Positions 8,834-17,723 of a stretch of DNA of 64,000 bases are shown here, piece by piece. A model generated the notes under the pieces. That model searched no databases. It saw nothing but the letters and a program-made list of their open reading frames with translations, and was not told the origin of the DNA. Position numbers and translations under genes: made by a program. The stretch lies in the NCBI RefSeq assembly GCF_009688945.1, contig NZ_AP021874.1:6448001-6512000 (forward strand). Reading direction: 5' to 3'. The DNA comes from Desulfosarcina alkanivorans (lineage in GTDB: Bacteria > Desulfobacterota > Desulfobacteria > Desulfobacterales > Desulfosarcinaceae). The stretch's first letter is position 1, and every line of letters starts with the position of its first letter.

Positions 8834-9389
8834 GCGGCTTTACGTCGCCCTGATTCACTATCCGGTGATCGACAAGAACGGGGAGACGATCGCTTCGGCG
8901 GTTACCAATTTGGACCTGCACGACATCGCCAGGGTGTGCCGGACCTACGGGGTCAAAGGGTACTACGTGATCACCCCGCTGGAGGACCAGAAGGTGCTGG
9001 TCGACCGGATTCTCCACCACTGGACCGCCGGTGTGGGGAGGGCGTACAATCCCAAACGGCAGCAGGCCCTTGAACGTGTAAAGGTCAGCACCACATTCGC
9101 CGAGGCGATTGCCGATATCGCTGAGGTGGAAGGGCGCCGGCCCAAAACGGTGGCGACCTCTGCCAGGCGTCACGCGGACAGCCTGTCTTACTCGCGGCTG
9201 CGCGGGCTGCTGGCCGATCCGGTGCCTCACATCCTGGCATTCGGCACGGCATGGGGCCTTGCCGGCACATTCATGGCCGAAGCGGATTACCGGCTGGACC
9301 CGTTGGTCGGAGCGGGAACTTACAATCATCTGTCCGTCCGGTCGGCGGTGTCCATCATTCTGGATCGGCTGCTGGGCCGACCGGAGTGA
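8814..9389 (+). CDS. RNA methyltransferase, SPOUT-like (Methyltrn_RNA_4 type), TTG start
   Basis: 191-residue protein that begins LYVALIHYPVIDKNGE and contains TNLDLHDIARVCRTYGV and LAFGTAWGLAG, features of the small SAM-dependent RNA methyltransferase family often found after trmD in deltaproteobacteria and Thermotoga. FGTAWGL resembles the knot loop of SPOUT enzymes. The only fitting start is TTG at 8814, inside the end of trmD, so translation is probably coupled. The RNA target is not known. Confidence 0.8.
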   Translation: MTGLPAKRLYVALIHYPVIDKNGETIASAVTNLDLHDIARVCRTYGVKGYYVITPLEDQKVLVDRILHHWTAGVGRAYNPKRQQALERVKVSTTFAEAIADIAEVEGRRPKTVATSARRHADSLSYSRLRGLLADPVPHILAFGTAWGLAGTFMAEADYRLDPLVGAGTYNHLSVRSAVSIILDRLLGRPE

Positions 9390-9573
9390 TCATTTGGAAT
9401 GGGTATACCGTCACCTTTCAGACGGTTTCGAAAGCAGTTCGAAATCAAGGGGTGCAGGTTCCATCCAACGAGGGATGGTGGCTGTGCGCCACAGACACGG
9501 GGCATGACGCGTAACGCAGATATCGACCTGCTTACGAAACTGTCAATTGTTAACATCAATATCGGGAGCTATA
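9390..9573 (+). promoter_or_regulatory. Structured leader upstream of rplS
   Basis: This 184-bp gap holds successive small hairpins: TTTCGAA/TTCGAAA near 9426-9443, CCATCC-N6-GGATGG (9461-9478) and CTGTG-CGC-CACAG (9482-9494), all before the GGGAG ribosome site at 9564. A structured mRNA leader is known for rplS (L19) in some other phyla; relation to those is not established here. Confidence 0.4.
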
Positions 9574-9921
9574 ATGGAAACCATCAAGAACATTGAAAGA
9601 GAGCAGATTCGCATGGATCTGCCCGACTTCACCGCAGGCGACACCGTCACCGTTTACGTGAAGATCCGTGAAGGAAACAAAGAACGTATCCAGGCCTTCC
9701 AGGGGGTTGTCATCAGCAAGAAAAAAGGGTTGGCCAATGCCACCTTCACGGTCCGCAAGGTGTCCTACGGCGTGGGTGTGGAAAGGGTCTTCCCCACGAA
9801 TTCACCGATCATCGACCGTGTGGAAGTGGTTTCCCGCGGCCGGGTCCGGCGGGCCAAGATTTACTATCTGCGCAAACTGCGGGGAAAAGCCGCCAGGATC
9901 AGGGAGCGACGATTCAGCTAA
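9574..9921 (+). CDS. rplS: 50S ribosomal protein L19
   Basis: 115-residue L19, located at the subunit interface. Signatures are GDTVTVYVKIREGNKERIQAFQ, FTVRKVSYGVGVERVFP and the basic C-terminus. GGGAG lies 5-6 bp before the ATG at 9574; the frame continues upstream to 9547, but this ATG matches family length. Follows trmD and the RNA methyltransferase after a structured 184-bp leader. Confidence 0.97.
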   Translation: METIKNIEREQIRMDLPDFTAGDTVTVYVKIREGNKERIQAFQGVVISKKKGLANATFTVRKVSYGVGVERVFPTNSPIIDRVEVVSRGRVRRAKIYYLRKLRGKAARIRERRFS

Positions 9922-9960
9922 ATCGTCGGCAACGACTTTACCAGCCCATGGGCAATGCCA

Positions 9961-9980
9961 CCGGTTCGTCGACGAACCGG
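9961..9980. repeat. 20-bp perfect palindrome between rplS and rnhB
   Basis: CCGGTTCGTCGACGAACCGG reads the same on both strands. It begins 40 bp after the rplS stop and 17 bp before the rnhB start. There is no following T-run, so it is not a classical terminator; it could be an RNA processing hairpin or a protein site. Confidence 0.7.
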
Positions 9981-9996
9981 CAAATGGTCGGATCAC

Positions 9997-10605
9997 ATGG
10001 TATCAGATCTCTGGGCATTTGAAAAAAAAGCCCGCGACACGGGCCATAAAATTATTGCAGGCATTGATGAGGCCGGCCGGGGTCCCCTGGCCGGTCCCGT
10101 CGTTTCGGCCGCAGTGATACTGCCCGACGGGGTCGACCTTCCAGGCATCGACGACTCCAAGAAGCTGACCCCGGCCCGGCGAAACCGCCTTTACGACCGG
10201 TTGTATGCCACTGCCGGCGCCATCGGCATCGGTGTGGTGGACCCGGCCGAGATCGACCGCGTCAATATCCTGCAGGCCACCTTGCGGTCCATGGCCATGG
10301 CGGTGGCCAACCTGCGGCCCCGGCCCGATCACCTGCTGATCGACGGCATTTTCACCATCGCCTCGGATCTGTCCCAGCAGGCCATCAAAAAAGGGGATTC
10401 ACTGAGCATTTCCATTGCCGCCGCTTCGATTGTGGCCAAGGTTACCCGGGACCGCATCATGGCGCAGGTGGACGCCCTTTTTCCCGAATTCGGATTTGGC
10501 CAGCACAAGGGGTATCCAACCCGGAGCCATCGCGCGGCCATCGCGCGCCTCGGATGCTGCCCCGTCCACCGGCGGACCTTCAAGGGGGTCCGGGAGCACC
10601 TGTAG
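9997..10605 (+). CDS. rnhB: Ribonuclease HII
   Basis: 202-residue RNase HII, which removes ribonucleotides from RNA-DNA hybrids. GIDEAGRGPLAGPV near residue 20 holds two catalytic acidic residues, DDSKKLTPARR follows, and LLIDG near 110 carries a further aspartate. The ATG at 9997 is preferred over 9955 because family members start shortly before the GIDEAGRG motif. The upstream ribosome site is weak. The gene lies 8 bp before yraN. Confidence 0.94.
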   Translation: MVSDLWAFEKKARDTGHKIIAGIDEAGRGPLAGPVVSAAVILPDGVDLPGIDDSKKLTPARRNRLYDRLYATAGAIGIGVVDPAEIDRVNILQATLRSMAMAVANLRPRPDHLLIDGIFTIASDLSQQAIKKGDSLSISIAAASIVAKVTRDRIMAQVDALFPEFGFGQHKGYPTRSHRAAIARLGCCPVHRRTFKGVREHL

Positions 10606-10613
10606 GCTTACCG

Positions 10614-10985
10614 ATGCTTAACCGACACCAACAATTCGGCAAACGGAGCGAACGGCTGGCCGCGGAGTTTCTCAAGCGGACGGGGTATCGTATCCTCGAA
10701 ACCAATTATCGATCCACCGTCGGTGAGATTGACATCATCGCCAGGGAGAAGGGCACCATCGTTTTCGTTGAGGTCAAGGCGCGCTCTTCCAGCCGGTTCG
10801 GCAGCCCCAAAGGGGCCGTCACGCCGGCCAAGCAGCGCAAGATCTCCATGACCGCCCTGGACTACCTGAAACGATCCGGCCAGGTCGATGCCCGGGCCCG
10901 CTTTGACGTGGTGGCCATTGACACCGCCACGGGACAAACCGACATCGAGGTCGTGAAAAATGCCTTTTCCCTTGCCTACGGATGA
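10614..10985 (+). CDS. yraN: UPF0102 (YraN) predicted endonuclease-fold protein
   Basis: 123 residues. GEIDIIAREKGTIVFVEVKAR is the conserved core of the UPF0102 family and resembles the catalytic E-D-ExK pattern of restriction-endonuclease-fold nucleases. The function is unproven in most bacteria. The start at 10614 gives the usual MLNRHQQFGKRSERLAAEFL beginning. Its last 26 bp overlap the start of rsmI. Confidence 0.92.
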   Translation: MLNRHQQFGKRSERLAAEFLKRTGYRILETNYRSTVGEIDIIAREKGTIVFVEVKARSSSRFGSPKGAVTPAKQRKISMTALDYLKRSGQVDARARFDVVAIDTATGQTDIEVVKNAFSLAYG

Positions 10986-11853
10986 CCGGGAACCGTCTCG
11001 TTGCCCCAGCGGGCTCTATGTGGTGGCCACCCCCATCGGCAACCTGGAGGATATCACCCTGCGGGCCATCCACACCCTGGACGGCGTGGATCTGATTGCC
11101 GCCGAGGATACCCGCCACACCCGTCGGCTGCTGTCGCGCTATCGCATCGACACGCCTCTGATTTCCTGCCATGAGCATAACGAACACCATCGCACCCCGG
11201 AATTGATTGCCAAGATACAATCCGGCGCGGCCGTTGCCCTGGTGTCCGATGCCGGTACCCCGTCGGTTTCCGATCCCGGCTACCGGCTGGTGTGTGCGGC
11301 AGTGGCGCACCGCCTGGACATATTTCCGATTCCCGGCGTGTCTGCGGTGGTCACGGCCCTGAGTGCATCGGGTCTGCCAACGGATGCCTTCGTATTCCTG
11401 GGTTTTGCCCCCAAAAAAAAGGGCAAACGGCGGGAATGGCTGGAATCCCTGGCCGCTGAATCCCGGACCCTTGTTTTTTACGAATCGCCACGGCGTGTGG
11501 CCGGGTTCCTTGAAGAACTCCGATCGGTCATGGGGGATCGGCAGGCCGTCCTGGCCCGCGAGATGACCAAAGTGCACGAGGAATTTATGCGCGGCAGCAT
11601 CGCTCACATCCAGAAGGTGCTGGCGGGCCGTCCCGAGGTGAAAGGCGAGTGCACCCTTCTGGTGGGCGGTGCGCCGGCGGCGGATACCGTCTCGGATGCC
11701 GACCTGGGCGATCTGCTGCGCGAGGCGCTCTCCCAGCCCGGCGCGCGCATTTCCAGCATTTCCAAGACCATCGCCCGGCAATACCGCCTGCCCCGGAAAA
11801 CGGTTTACGAGATGGCCCTGACCATCCAGCGTGAAACCGGCAGGACCCCATGA
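10960..11853 (+). CDS. rsmI: 16S rRNA 2'-O-ribose C1402 methyltransferase RsmI
   Basis: 297-residue tetrapyrrole-methylase-fold enzyme that methylates C1402 in the ribosomal P site. LYVVATPIGNLEDITLRA opens the domain. AEDTRHT, LVSDAGTPSVSDPG and PGVSAVVTALSASGLPTD are the SAM-binding signatures. Overlaps yraN at the start and the next gene by ATGA (11850-11853), so the end of the operon is translationally coupled. Confidence 0.95.
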   Translation: MPFPLPTDDREPSRCPSGLYVVATPIGNLEDITLRAIHTLDGVDLIAAEDTRHTRRLLSRYRIDTPLISCHEHNEHHRTPELIAKIQSGAAVALVSDAGTPSVSDPGYRLVCAAVAHRLDIFPIPGVSAVVTALSASGLPTDAFVFLGFAPKKKGKRREWLESLAAESRTLVFYESPRRVAGFLEELRSVMGDRQAVLAREMTKVHEEFMRGSIAHIQKVLAGRPEVKGECTLLVGGAPAADTVSDADLGDLLREALSQPGARISSISKTIARQYRLPRKTVYEMALTIQRETGRTP

Positions 11854-12464
11854 GTTCGATGATCGAAACCCCAGCGCTTCTCTACCCGGTGATTCTTCCG
11901 GTATCCAGAACCGATCGGCATCTGAAGGGCCGCGACAAGGTGCAGGCCCTGAGCCGTCTCGCCAGGTCCGCCCTGACCCTGTCGTGCCGGCGGAGCGGTC
12001 TTCGCCTGAACACCCTGCCCAAGGACGAAAGGGGGGTCCCCCTCCCGGTAGACGGGATCCACTGGTCGCTGACCCACAAATCGAACGTCGTCGGTGGCGT
12101 GGCCGCCCCGTTCCCCGTGGGGTTGGACCTGGAGACCCTCCGCCCGGTAAGCGACGCCCTGCTGGCCAAGGTGGCCGATGCGGATGAATGGCGGCTGGTC
12201 GGCGATGATCGCCAGCGACATTTTTTCCGCTTCTGGACCGCCAAGGAAGCCGTGCTCAAGGCGGTGGGCAGGGGGATGGCCGGCCTGTCCCGCTGCCGGG
12301 TGACGGCGGTCGTCGATGACACGCGCATGATGCTCGCTTACGACGACACGCCCTGGCCCGTGAATCACTTCTGGTTCGACGGCCATGTGGCCGCCATTAC
12401 CCCCCACCGCCTCGATGTTTCCTGGGCACTGATCGACGGCTCCGGCCCGGGGCCTACCCCCTGA
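11850..12464 (+). CDS. 4'-phosphopantetheinyl transferase (Sfp/AcpS superfamily)
   Basis: 204 residues. GLDLETLR (near residue 91) and FFRFWTAKEAVLKAVGRGM (near 126-144) are the two Mg/CoA-binding motifs that transfer 4'-phosphopantetheine to carrier proteins. Size lies between AcpS and Sfp types. Last gene of the ribosome-biogenesis operon. Its 3' end overlaps the convergent gcdA-like gene by 11 bp, so there is no space for a terminator between them. Confidence 0.88.
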   Translation: MSSMIETPALLYPVILPVSRTDRHLKGRDKVQALSRLARSALTLSCRRSGLRLNTLPKDERGVPLPVDGIHWSLTHKSNVVGGVAAPFPVGLDLETLRPVSDALLAKVADADEWRLVGDDRQRHFFRFWTAKEAVLKAVGRGMAGLSRCRVTAVVDDTRMMLAYDDTPWPVNHFWFDGHVAAITPHRLDVSWALIDGSGPGPTP

Positions 12465-14187
12465 TGATGCGCGGCAGGATCATCTGGTGCTGCGGACAGA
12501 TGGATTTGGGATTCTGGTAGGCGCAACCGGCAAACGCCTTGAGATAGTCTCGTACCCGGCTCAGGTCGACGATTTCATCCACCATGCCTTTGCGGGCGCA
12601 ATACACCGGCCGGGAATTGTCGTGATAGGCCTTGGCCATCTCGTTCATCTTGTCCACGATCGGTTTCAGATCTCGTCCGGCCGCCTTTTCCTTGACCAGT
12701 CGGCGGGAATAGGAGGCGGCCGCCGCGGTCTCGCCGTGCATGACGTAGATTTCCGTCGCCGCCGTCCCCAAGGAAAAGGCGTTGTGGCGATTGGCCGTCG
12801 GTCCGCCCATCACATAATGGGCGGCGGCGGTGCCCTTGCGCAGCACGATGAGCATCTGCGGGATATCGGTCTGCTGGATCGAGTATATCAGGCTCTGGCC
12901 GAGACCCAGCAGTTCGGCTTTTTCAGCGATGTCGCCCACATCGATGCCGCTGGTGTCCTGGAACCAGACGATGGGAATGCGGTCCCGCCCGCAAAGGGTC
13001 ACGAACTCGTTCATTTTGATCAGCCCCTGGCGGTAGAGCTTGCCGCCGATACCGGGGTAGTCCGCATACTCGGGGTAGTCCGGTTTGAGAAATCCCTGGC
13101 GATTGCCGATCACACCGACCAGGTAGCCGTCCATCTTGCACAGGCCCGCATAGATTTCGGGTCCCCTGTCCGGCTGAAATTCGAGGTGCTCGCTGCCGTC
13201 AACCAACCGCGCCAGAATCTGATCGAACGAGTATGCCCGTTTCTGGTTGGCGGGCAGCAGGTGGTACAGGTCGTCTGCCGGATAGAGCGGCGCTTTGGGG
13301 CTGGCCACGCGGAAGAACTTGGGCGCATACGCCGGCATGTCTTTCATGTAGTCCCGGATTCCGTCAAGCACACCTTCCTCCGTCTCGTAGACGTACCTGA
13401 AGAATCCGGTTTCGTCGTGGTGGATAGCCGTTGATCCGGGGGGTTTGACCTTAAATTGCTGCGCTGCCGAGATGAGCTGCTCGGCCCCGTCAACGTCAAA
13501 AAAACCTTTGGGGGACATCCCGCTTAAAATACCGCCGCCGCCGACAGCGATGTTGCAGTCTTTGTGGGCAAACAGGATCGAGGGGCTGATTCCCTGGTAA
13601 CCGCCGCCCGCCGGATTGGTGCCGTAGATGCCCGCCAGCACCGGGATGCCGGTCTGGTTCAGTTCGGCATGACGGAAAAAAGGCGTTCCGCTGCCGCGGC
13701 GGTTGGCGTAGAATTTTTCCTGCTCCGGCAGCTTGACGCCGCTGCAGTTGACCAGCCACACCAGGGGAATGTTCAGCCGCTTGGAAAGATCGGTGACCCG
13801 AAGGATGTTTTCACTTTGGCCGGCGATCCAGGCGCCGGCCATGGTCTTGTTGTCGAATCCGATGATCACCGCCCATTTGCCGGCAATTTTTCCCAGCCCG
13901 TCAAAGACGTTGGTATTGCCCTCGACATTGTCTTCCGGGTTGTACAGGGTGTGAAGGGGGCACCAGGTGCCCGGATCGACGAGATATCGCAATCGCTGCC
14001 AGACCGTCAGCTGGCCGCGGGCATTGATCTTCTCTTCCGGAAAGCCGGCCTGCTTGACCTTTTCCACTTCGGCCGCCACGTCCTTTTCGACCTCACGCAG
14101 CTGGTCGGCATTGTCACCGGCACTTTTTATCATCCCCTCACTCAGCTGGCTGCCAAATACCGGCATCTTTTCGAAATACGGTTTCAT
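12454..14187 (-). CDS. gcdA: Glutaconyl-CoA decarboxylase alpha-type carboxyltransferase
   Basis: 577-residue acyl-CoA carboxyltransferase of the GcdA type (family members near 580-590 residues), which moves CO2 from glutaconyl-CoA to biotin. Two crotonase-fold halves are visible: GTNPAGGGYQGISPSILFAHKDC with GGGGILSGMSPKG in the first, WFQDTSGIDVGDIAEKAELLGLGQSLIYSI in the second. No biotin-carrier or membrane beta subunit is adjacent. In aromatic-degrading anaerobes it works after benzoyl-CoA ring cleavage; the neighbouring ETF operon fits, but the link is inferred. A palindromic site lies just upstream. Confidence 0.88.
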   Translation of the reverse strand: MKPYFEKMPVFGSQLSEGMIKSAGDNADQLREVEKDVAAEVEKVKQAGFPEEKINARGQLTVWQRLRYLVDPGTWCPLHTLYNPEDNVEGNTNVFDGLGKIAGKWAVIIGFDNKTMAGAWIAGQSENILRVTDLSKRLNIPLVWLVNCSGVKLPEQEKFYANRRGSGTPFFRHAELNQTGIPVLAGIYGTNPAGGGYQGISPSILFAHKDCNIAVGGGGILSGMSPKGFFDVDGAEQLISAAQQFKVKPPGSTAIHHDETGFFRYVYETEEGVLDGIRDYMKDMPAYAPKFFRVASPKAPLYPADDLYHLLPANQKRAYSFDQILARLVDGSEHLEFQPDRGPEIYAGLCKMDGYLVGVIGNRQGFLKPDYPEYADYPGIGGKLYRQGLIKMNEFVTLCGRDRIPIVWFQDTSGIDVGDIAEKAELLGLGQSLIYSIQQTDIPQMLIVLRKGTAAAHYVMGGPTANRHNAFSLGTAATEIYVMHGETAAAASYSRRLVKEKAAGRDLKPIVDKMNEMAKAYHDNSRPVYCARKGMVDEIVDLSRVRDYLKAFAGCAYQNPKSICPQHQMILPRIIRG

Positions 14188-14218
14188 CGGTCATCCTTTT
14201 CTTTCGGGTCTTTGTTTG

Positions 14219-14247
14219 ATTATAAATTTGATCAAATTTGCAATTAA
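14219..14247 (-). promoter_or_regulatory. Promoter with palindromic operator in front of gcdA
   Basis: On the minus strand TATAAT (14224-14219) is a perfect -10, and TTAATT (14247-14242) sits 17 bp upstream as a weak -35. The spacer is almost filled by the 16-bp perfect palindrome AAATTTGATCAAATTT (14224-14239), well placed for a dimeric repressor. A second -35-like TTGACA is at 14280-14275. The rest of the gap up to 14531 shows no gene. Confidence 0.5.
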
Positions 14248-14531
14248 ATGGTCTTTAATGAACATGCCCGAACCTGTCAATATTTTTCGAAAACTACGGA
14301 AAGTTGAGGTGCGGGCAGCCGGGAATCCATTTTTTGCGGCACCGGGGGAGGAAATCCACACCCAATCTGGGGCGAATCGATTATTTCGAAAAGGGGTGCA
14401 CGCTGACGATGGGGAAACGTGGCATCAGAAGACGCCTCCCGGTCATGATGCCGCCGCATTGAACGGGGAAGGGGCTATAAGAGAACGGCAAAACGGTTCC
14501 CGGCCCGCCTTTCAGCGACCGGCTGAGGCCC

Positions 14532-14567
14532 GGCATGGTTCAGGCGCGGCGCCTGTAGGCCGTGCCC
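14532..14567 (-). terminator. GC-rich hairpin after the STAS-like gene
   Basis: CAGGCG-CGG-CGCCTG (14541-14555) with partly pairing flanks GGCA/TGCC begins about 10 bp beyond the stop codon of the gene at 14577-14942. There is no T-run, so termination is uncertain. Confidence 0.35.
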
Positions 14568-14576
14568 GTCGTTGGG

Positions 14577-14942
14577 CTAATCGTCTGCCAGCCATTCAAG
14601 CGCATGGTCCAGATCGCGAAAGACCTTGTAGATATAAGGCATTCCGGCCAGCTGGGCAAACGCGGCGAAAAGTTTGCCCAGGCCGATATTGATCCTTTTC
14701 GAGCCCACCAGGGCGACCTTTCTGGTCGTTCCGGCCGGGGTGATTTTTTTCAGGCTGTCGGCAATGCCTTTCATTTCAACGGTGGAAATCTTCACGCCGG
14801 TGGCCTGGGTAAAATCCCACAGGGATGTGTCGGTCTGCTCACCGTTCATGTATTCGGTCGCCTGCACGATGATCTCGTTGGCTGTCACATCACCGGTGAC
14901 CCGGAAAAAAGTGCAGTTATCGGTGGTTTCTATTGAAATCAT
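14577..14942 (-). CDS. Small STAS/SpoIIAA-like protein, unknown function
   Basis: 121 residues from the ATG at 14942, which has AGGA 7 bp upstream; an ATG six codons earlier lacks a ribosome site. The pattern of short beta strands and helices, with WDFTQATGV near residue 42 and KVALVGSKRINIGLGKLFAAF further on, resembles single-domain STAS/SpoIIAA-like proteins. No enzyme motif or membrane segment is seen. It stands alone between gcdA and the exonuclease. Confidence 0.6.
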   Translation of the reverse strand: MISIETTDNCTFFRVTGDVTANEIIVQATEYMNGEQTDTSLWDFTQATGVKISTVEMKGIADSLKKITPAGTTRKVALVGSKRINIGLGKLFAAFAQLAGMPYIYKVFRDLDHALEWLADD

Positions 14943-15028
14943 GGTTTTCCTGTGTCGCATGGGGTTAAACGGTCATGACCCGAATGCGTTATCTCATTTC
15001 AGACGTAGCGTCAATGATCGATCGCCCC

Positions 15029-15787
15029 TTATCCCCAAAGCGCTGAAACCGGCGTCCGGGGTGAATATTGGTCCTGCAGCTGGGCCAGGAGCAGTTCGGC
15101 GGTCGCCAGGGCATCGGTGAGCGCATGGTGGGGATGGTAGGGCGGGAGACCATAGCGGGCCCGGGATGCATCCAGTCTCAGCGAGGGGTTCTGGACGTTG
15201 CCGAACCATCGCTGAAACAGGCCGGGGCGCTTTTGGGGGTGCTTTCTTTCTTCAATGGCCATGGTGTCGATTACCGGGAACGCAAGGGATTCGCCGGTGA
15301 TCATCAGGCTGGCCGCCTCGAGGAAGCGGCGTTCGATGTCCCCGCAGTGCACCACGATTATTTTTCCGGCCATGGCCTGGAGCAGCGGCTCAAAACGATC
15401 CGCCAGTCGGGGGGCGGCCTTCAGCACGCTGTTGGTAATGCCGTGAATGGTCACGGCAAATTTTTCAACCGGAAGACTGGGCCGGACGACCCAGTTGTTT
15501 GCCCCGCTGCAGTGGATGCGGTGGCCGTCAAGGGGAATAAAACCGATGCTGATAATGGCGTCCCGCCCGGGGTCCAGGCCTGTGGTTTCGAGGTCCAGGG
15601 CCATCAGGGGGGCATGGGAAATGGGGGCGCGGGCCGATACCGGAGGCTGCCGGTAGTAGGCCCGCAGCCGTGGATCACGGGTCCGGGCGGCCAGTTCGGC
15701 AAAACGGCCGGGCCAGTCGACAACGGAGGCTTCATGGGATTTATCCGGGCCGGCTCGGCCAGGCCGGTCGGCATTGAAAATGGTCAT
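15029..15787 (-). CDS. DnaQ-like 3'-5' exonuclease (DEDDh)
   Basis: 252 residues. ALDLETTGLDPGRDAIISIGF (near 59-79) is exonuclease motif I, and HHALTDALATAELLL near the C-terminus is motif III of the DEDDh class, as in DNA polymerase III epsilon. The N-terminal 55 residues are a family-specific extension. Start at 15787, 16 bp after the DUF294 gene; the frame continues upstream to 15886 but would overlap that gene deeply. Pairing of this exonuclease type with cNMP/CBS/DUF294 proteins is a recurring arrangement in Proteobacteria. Confidence 0.88.
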   Translation of the reverse strand: MTIFNADRPGRAGPDKSHEASVVDWPGRFAELAARTRDPRLRAYYRQPPVSARAPISHAPLMALDLETTGLDPGRDAIISIGFIPLDGHRIHCSGANNWVVRPSLPVEKFAVTIHGITNSVLKAAPRLADRFEPLLQAMAGKIIVVHCGDIERRFLEAASLMITGESLAFPVIDTMAIEERKHPQKRPGLFQRWFGNVQNPSLRLDASRARYGLPPYHPHHALTDALATAELLLAQLQDQYSPRTPVSALWG

Positions 15788-15803
15788 GGCCGGGACGCTG
15801 TTT

Positions 15804-17720
15804 TCATTTGAAGGCCGGGATGCCGTCGGCGGCGGTGTAGCGATAGCGCAGGAAGGCCTGGGCCTTGTCGACAATTTGAAAGGCATTGCGAAGGTGCCGG
15901 CGCTCGAATGACGACAGGCGCTTGGGTTCCACGTGGTTGTCCGGTTCGATGCCGGCCTCTATCTGCCTGGCCTGGTGGCGAATGCGGACCATGCCGATAA
16001 ACTCCAGGGCATCGGTCAGATCGCTGCCCACGCCTTCCGGAAGCAGGTTGGTCTCGTTCACGTCGGCCAGCCTTTCCAGGGTGTTCAACGATGGTGACCC
16101 GCAAGCCAGGCCATGGACCCTCACCAGGTCGCTGATGGGGGCGGTGCCGCGTTCCTTGAGGTCGAACGTTTTCACGTGCGCCCCATTGGGTTCGAGGACA
16201 AATTTACGGAAAAAGCCCAGCGGCGGGCTGCGCAGGAGTGCATTGCGGGCAATATGGGCAAGGAACCTGCGACTTCCGGGCGCTTTTTGGCGAATCAGCC
16301 GCTTGAGCGAATCGGCCAGTTCCAATTCACCGTGAATGCCATCCAGGTCAAAAAAAATGGAGCAGTGCAGCAGCGCCTCCGGGTCGGGATGGTCGATCCA
16401 GTCGTTGAACATCGCCTGCCAGGCTTTCAAGGGCTGTCGCCAGCGCGGGGTGGTTCCCATGATGCCGCCCTCACAGTAACTGTAGCCGCACTCTGCCAGG
16501 CCGTCGCTGACAAATGCGGCCAGGTCGGCAAAATAGGCGTCGTGCCGCCGGGCGATGAAGTGATCGTCGAGAACGAAGGCGTTGTCCTGATCGGTCACCA
16601 TCGATTGTTCCTGCCGGGCCATGGATCCCAATACGAGGTAGCAATAAGGGACCGGCGGGCTGCCCAGCCGGGATTCACCCAGTTGCAGCAGGCGCTGGGA
16701 GATGCTGCTCCCGATAAAGGACAGCGCACTGCCGATCATGTGCGAGCTGGCGTCCTCGCTGACCATGTGGACAAAAGAACGCCTGACTTTGTCGCTGATC
16801 GCCCGGAGTCCGGCCACATCCTGTTGCCTGAAGATCTCACCGACCAGAAAGATGCTGCCGTGGGATTCATACTGGACAATGTCGGATGCGGTGATGACGC
16901 CCAAGGCCCTGCCTTTTTCCATTACCGGCAGATGATGAAGGTTGTGGCGCATCATCGTGAGCATGGCCTCAAAGGCGTAGTCGTCACTGCGGCAGCAGGT
17001 GATGCGGGTCGACATGACCTCCCGGGCCGGGGTTGACAACGGAAGCCCCCGGGCCATTACCCGGGCCCGCAGGTCGCGGTCGGTAATCAACCCGGCGATC
17101 GCGGTCTGACTGCCGGCCGGCTTGGTTGCTTCGACGATCAGCAGAGACGACACCCGTTCCCGGGTCATGAGGGCCGCCGCCGCTTCGACGGTAACGGACG
17201 CCGGCGCGGTAACGATTTTCCGACGGATGAGTTTTTTTACCGGTGACGCCAGCAGGGGATTGAACGCATCGTCTCGGGACTTGTTTACCGCCTGGCGAAG
17301 CCGGGACCCGTGGTCCTCTTCCATGTGGTCGGCAAAGCTGTCGAACTCTTCGCACAAGTGCTGGAAATGGACGTCGGGAATCAGGTAGATCAGTGTATCC
17401 TCGATGGCCTGCACCGGATAGCGCACGCGCCGGTTGCGCATGAGGGCGAACTGGCCGAAGCAGGCGCCCTCGCCATAACGGTTGTAAAGCTCTCCGTTGC
17501 TGCGGGTGACTTCCACGGCGCCGCTGCGGATAAAATACAGGAAGTGGTTGACCTGCCCCAATTCGAGAATGGGCTTTCCGGCCCTGAAATAGGTGACGTC
17601 GATGTGCGACACGAGATCGTCGAGGACATCCGGCGGCAGATCCCTGAAGGGCCGGTACCGGGACAGGTGATCCCGTATTTCAAACAGCTCTATTTCCATA
17701 GCAGGTCTCTGGAGACCCAT
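15804..17720 (-). CDS. Cyclic-nucleotide-binding/CBS/DUF294 nucleotidyltransferase-like protein
   Basis: 638 residues with four parts: a cNMP-binding fold (about 20-140, with GEGACFGQFAL), a CBS pair (about 170-290), a DUF294 nucleotidyltransferase-like domain (GSMARQEQSMVTDQDNAFV near 360-380, GS-x9-D-x-D type), and a helical C-terminal domain. It looks like a sensor of nucleotide status that could modify a partner protein. Three bases separate it from etfA upstream, so it belongs to that operon. An alternative ATG lies at 17699 (MEIELFE), nearer to the family's usual beginning. Target unknown. Confidence 0.87.
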   Translation of the reverse strand: MGLQRPAMEIELFEIRDHLSRYRPFRDLPPDVLDDLVSHIDVTYFRAGKPILELGQVNHFLYFIRSGAVEVTRSNGELYNRYGEGACFGQFALMRNRRVRYPVQAIEDTLIYLIPDVHFQHLCEEFDSFADHMEEDHGSRLRQAVNKSRDDAFNPLLASPVKKLIRRKIVTAPASVTVEAAAALMTRERVSSLLIVEATKPAGSQTAIAGLITDRDLRARVMARGLPLSTPAREVMSTRITCCRSDDYAFEAMLTMMRHNLHHLPVMEKGRALGVITASDIVQYESHGSIFLVGEIFRQQDVAGLRAISDKVRRSFVHMVSEDASSHMIGSALSFIGSSISQRLLQLGESRLGSPPVPYCYLVLGSMARQEQSMVTDQDNAFVLDDHFIARRHDAYFADLAAFVSDGLAECGYSYCEGGIMGTTPRWRQPLKAWQAMFNDWIDHPDPEALLHCSIFFDLDGIHGELELADSLKRLIRQKAPGSRRFLAHIARNALLRSPPLGFFRKFVLEPNGAHVKTFDLKERGTAPISDLVRVHGLACGSPSLNTLERLADVNETNLLPEGVGSDLTDALEFIGMVRIRHQARQIEAGIEPDNHVEPKRLSSFERRHLRNAFQIVDKAQAFLRYRYTAADGIPAFK

Positions 17721-17723
17721 CCC

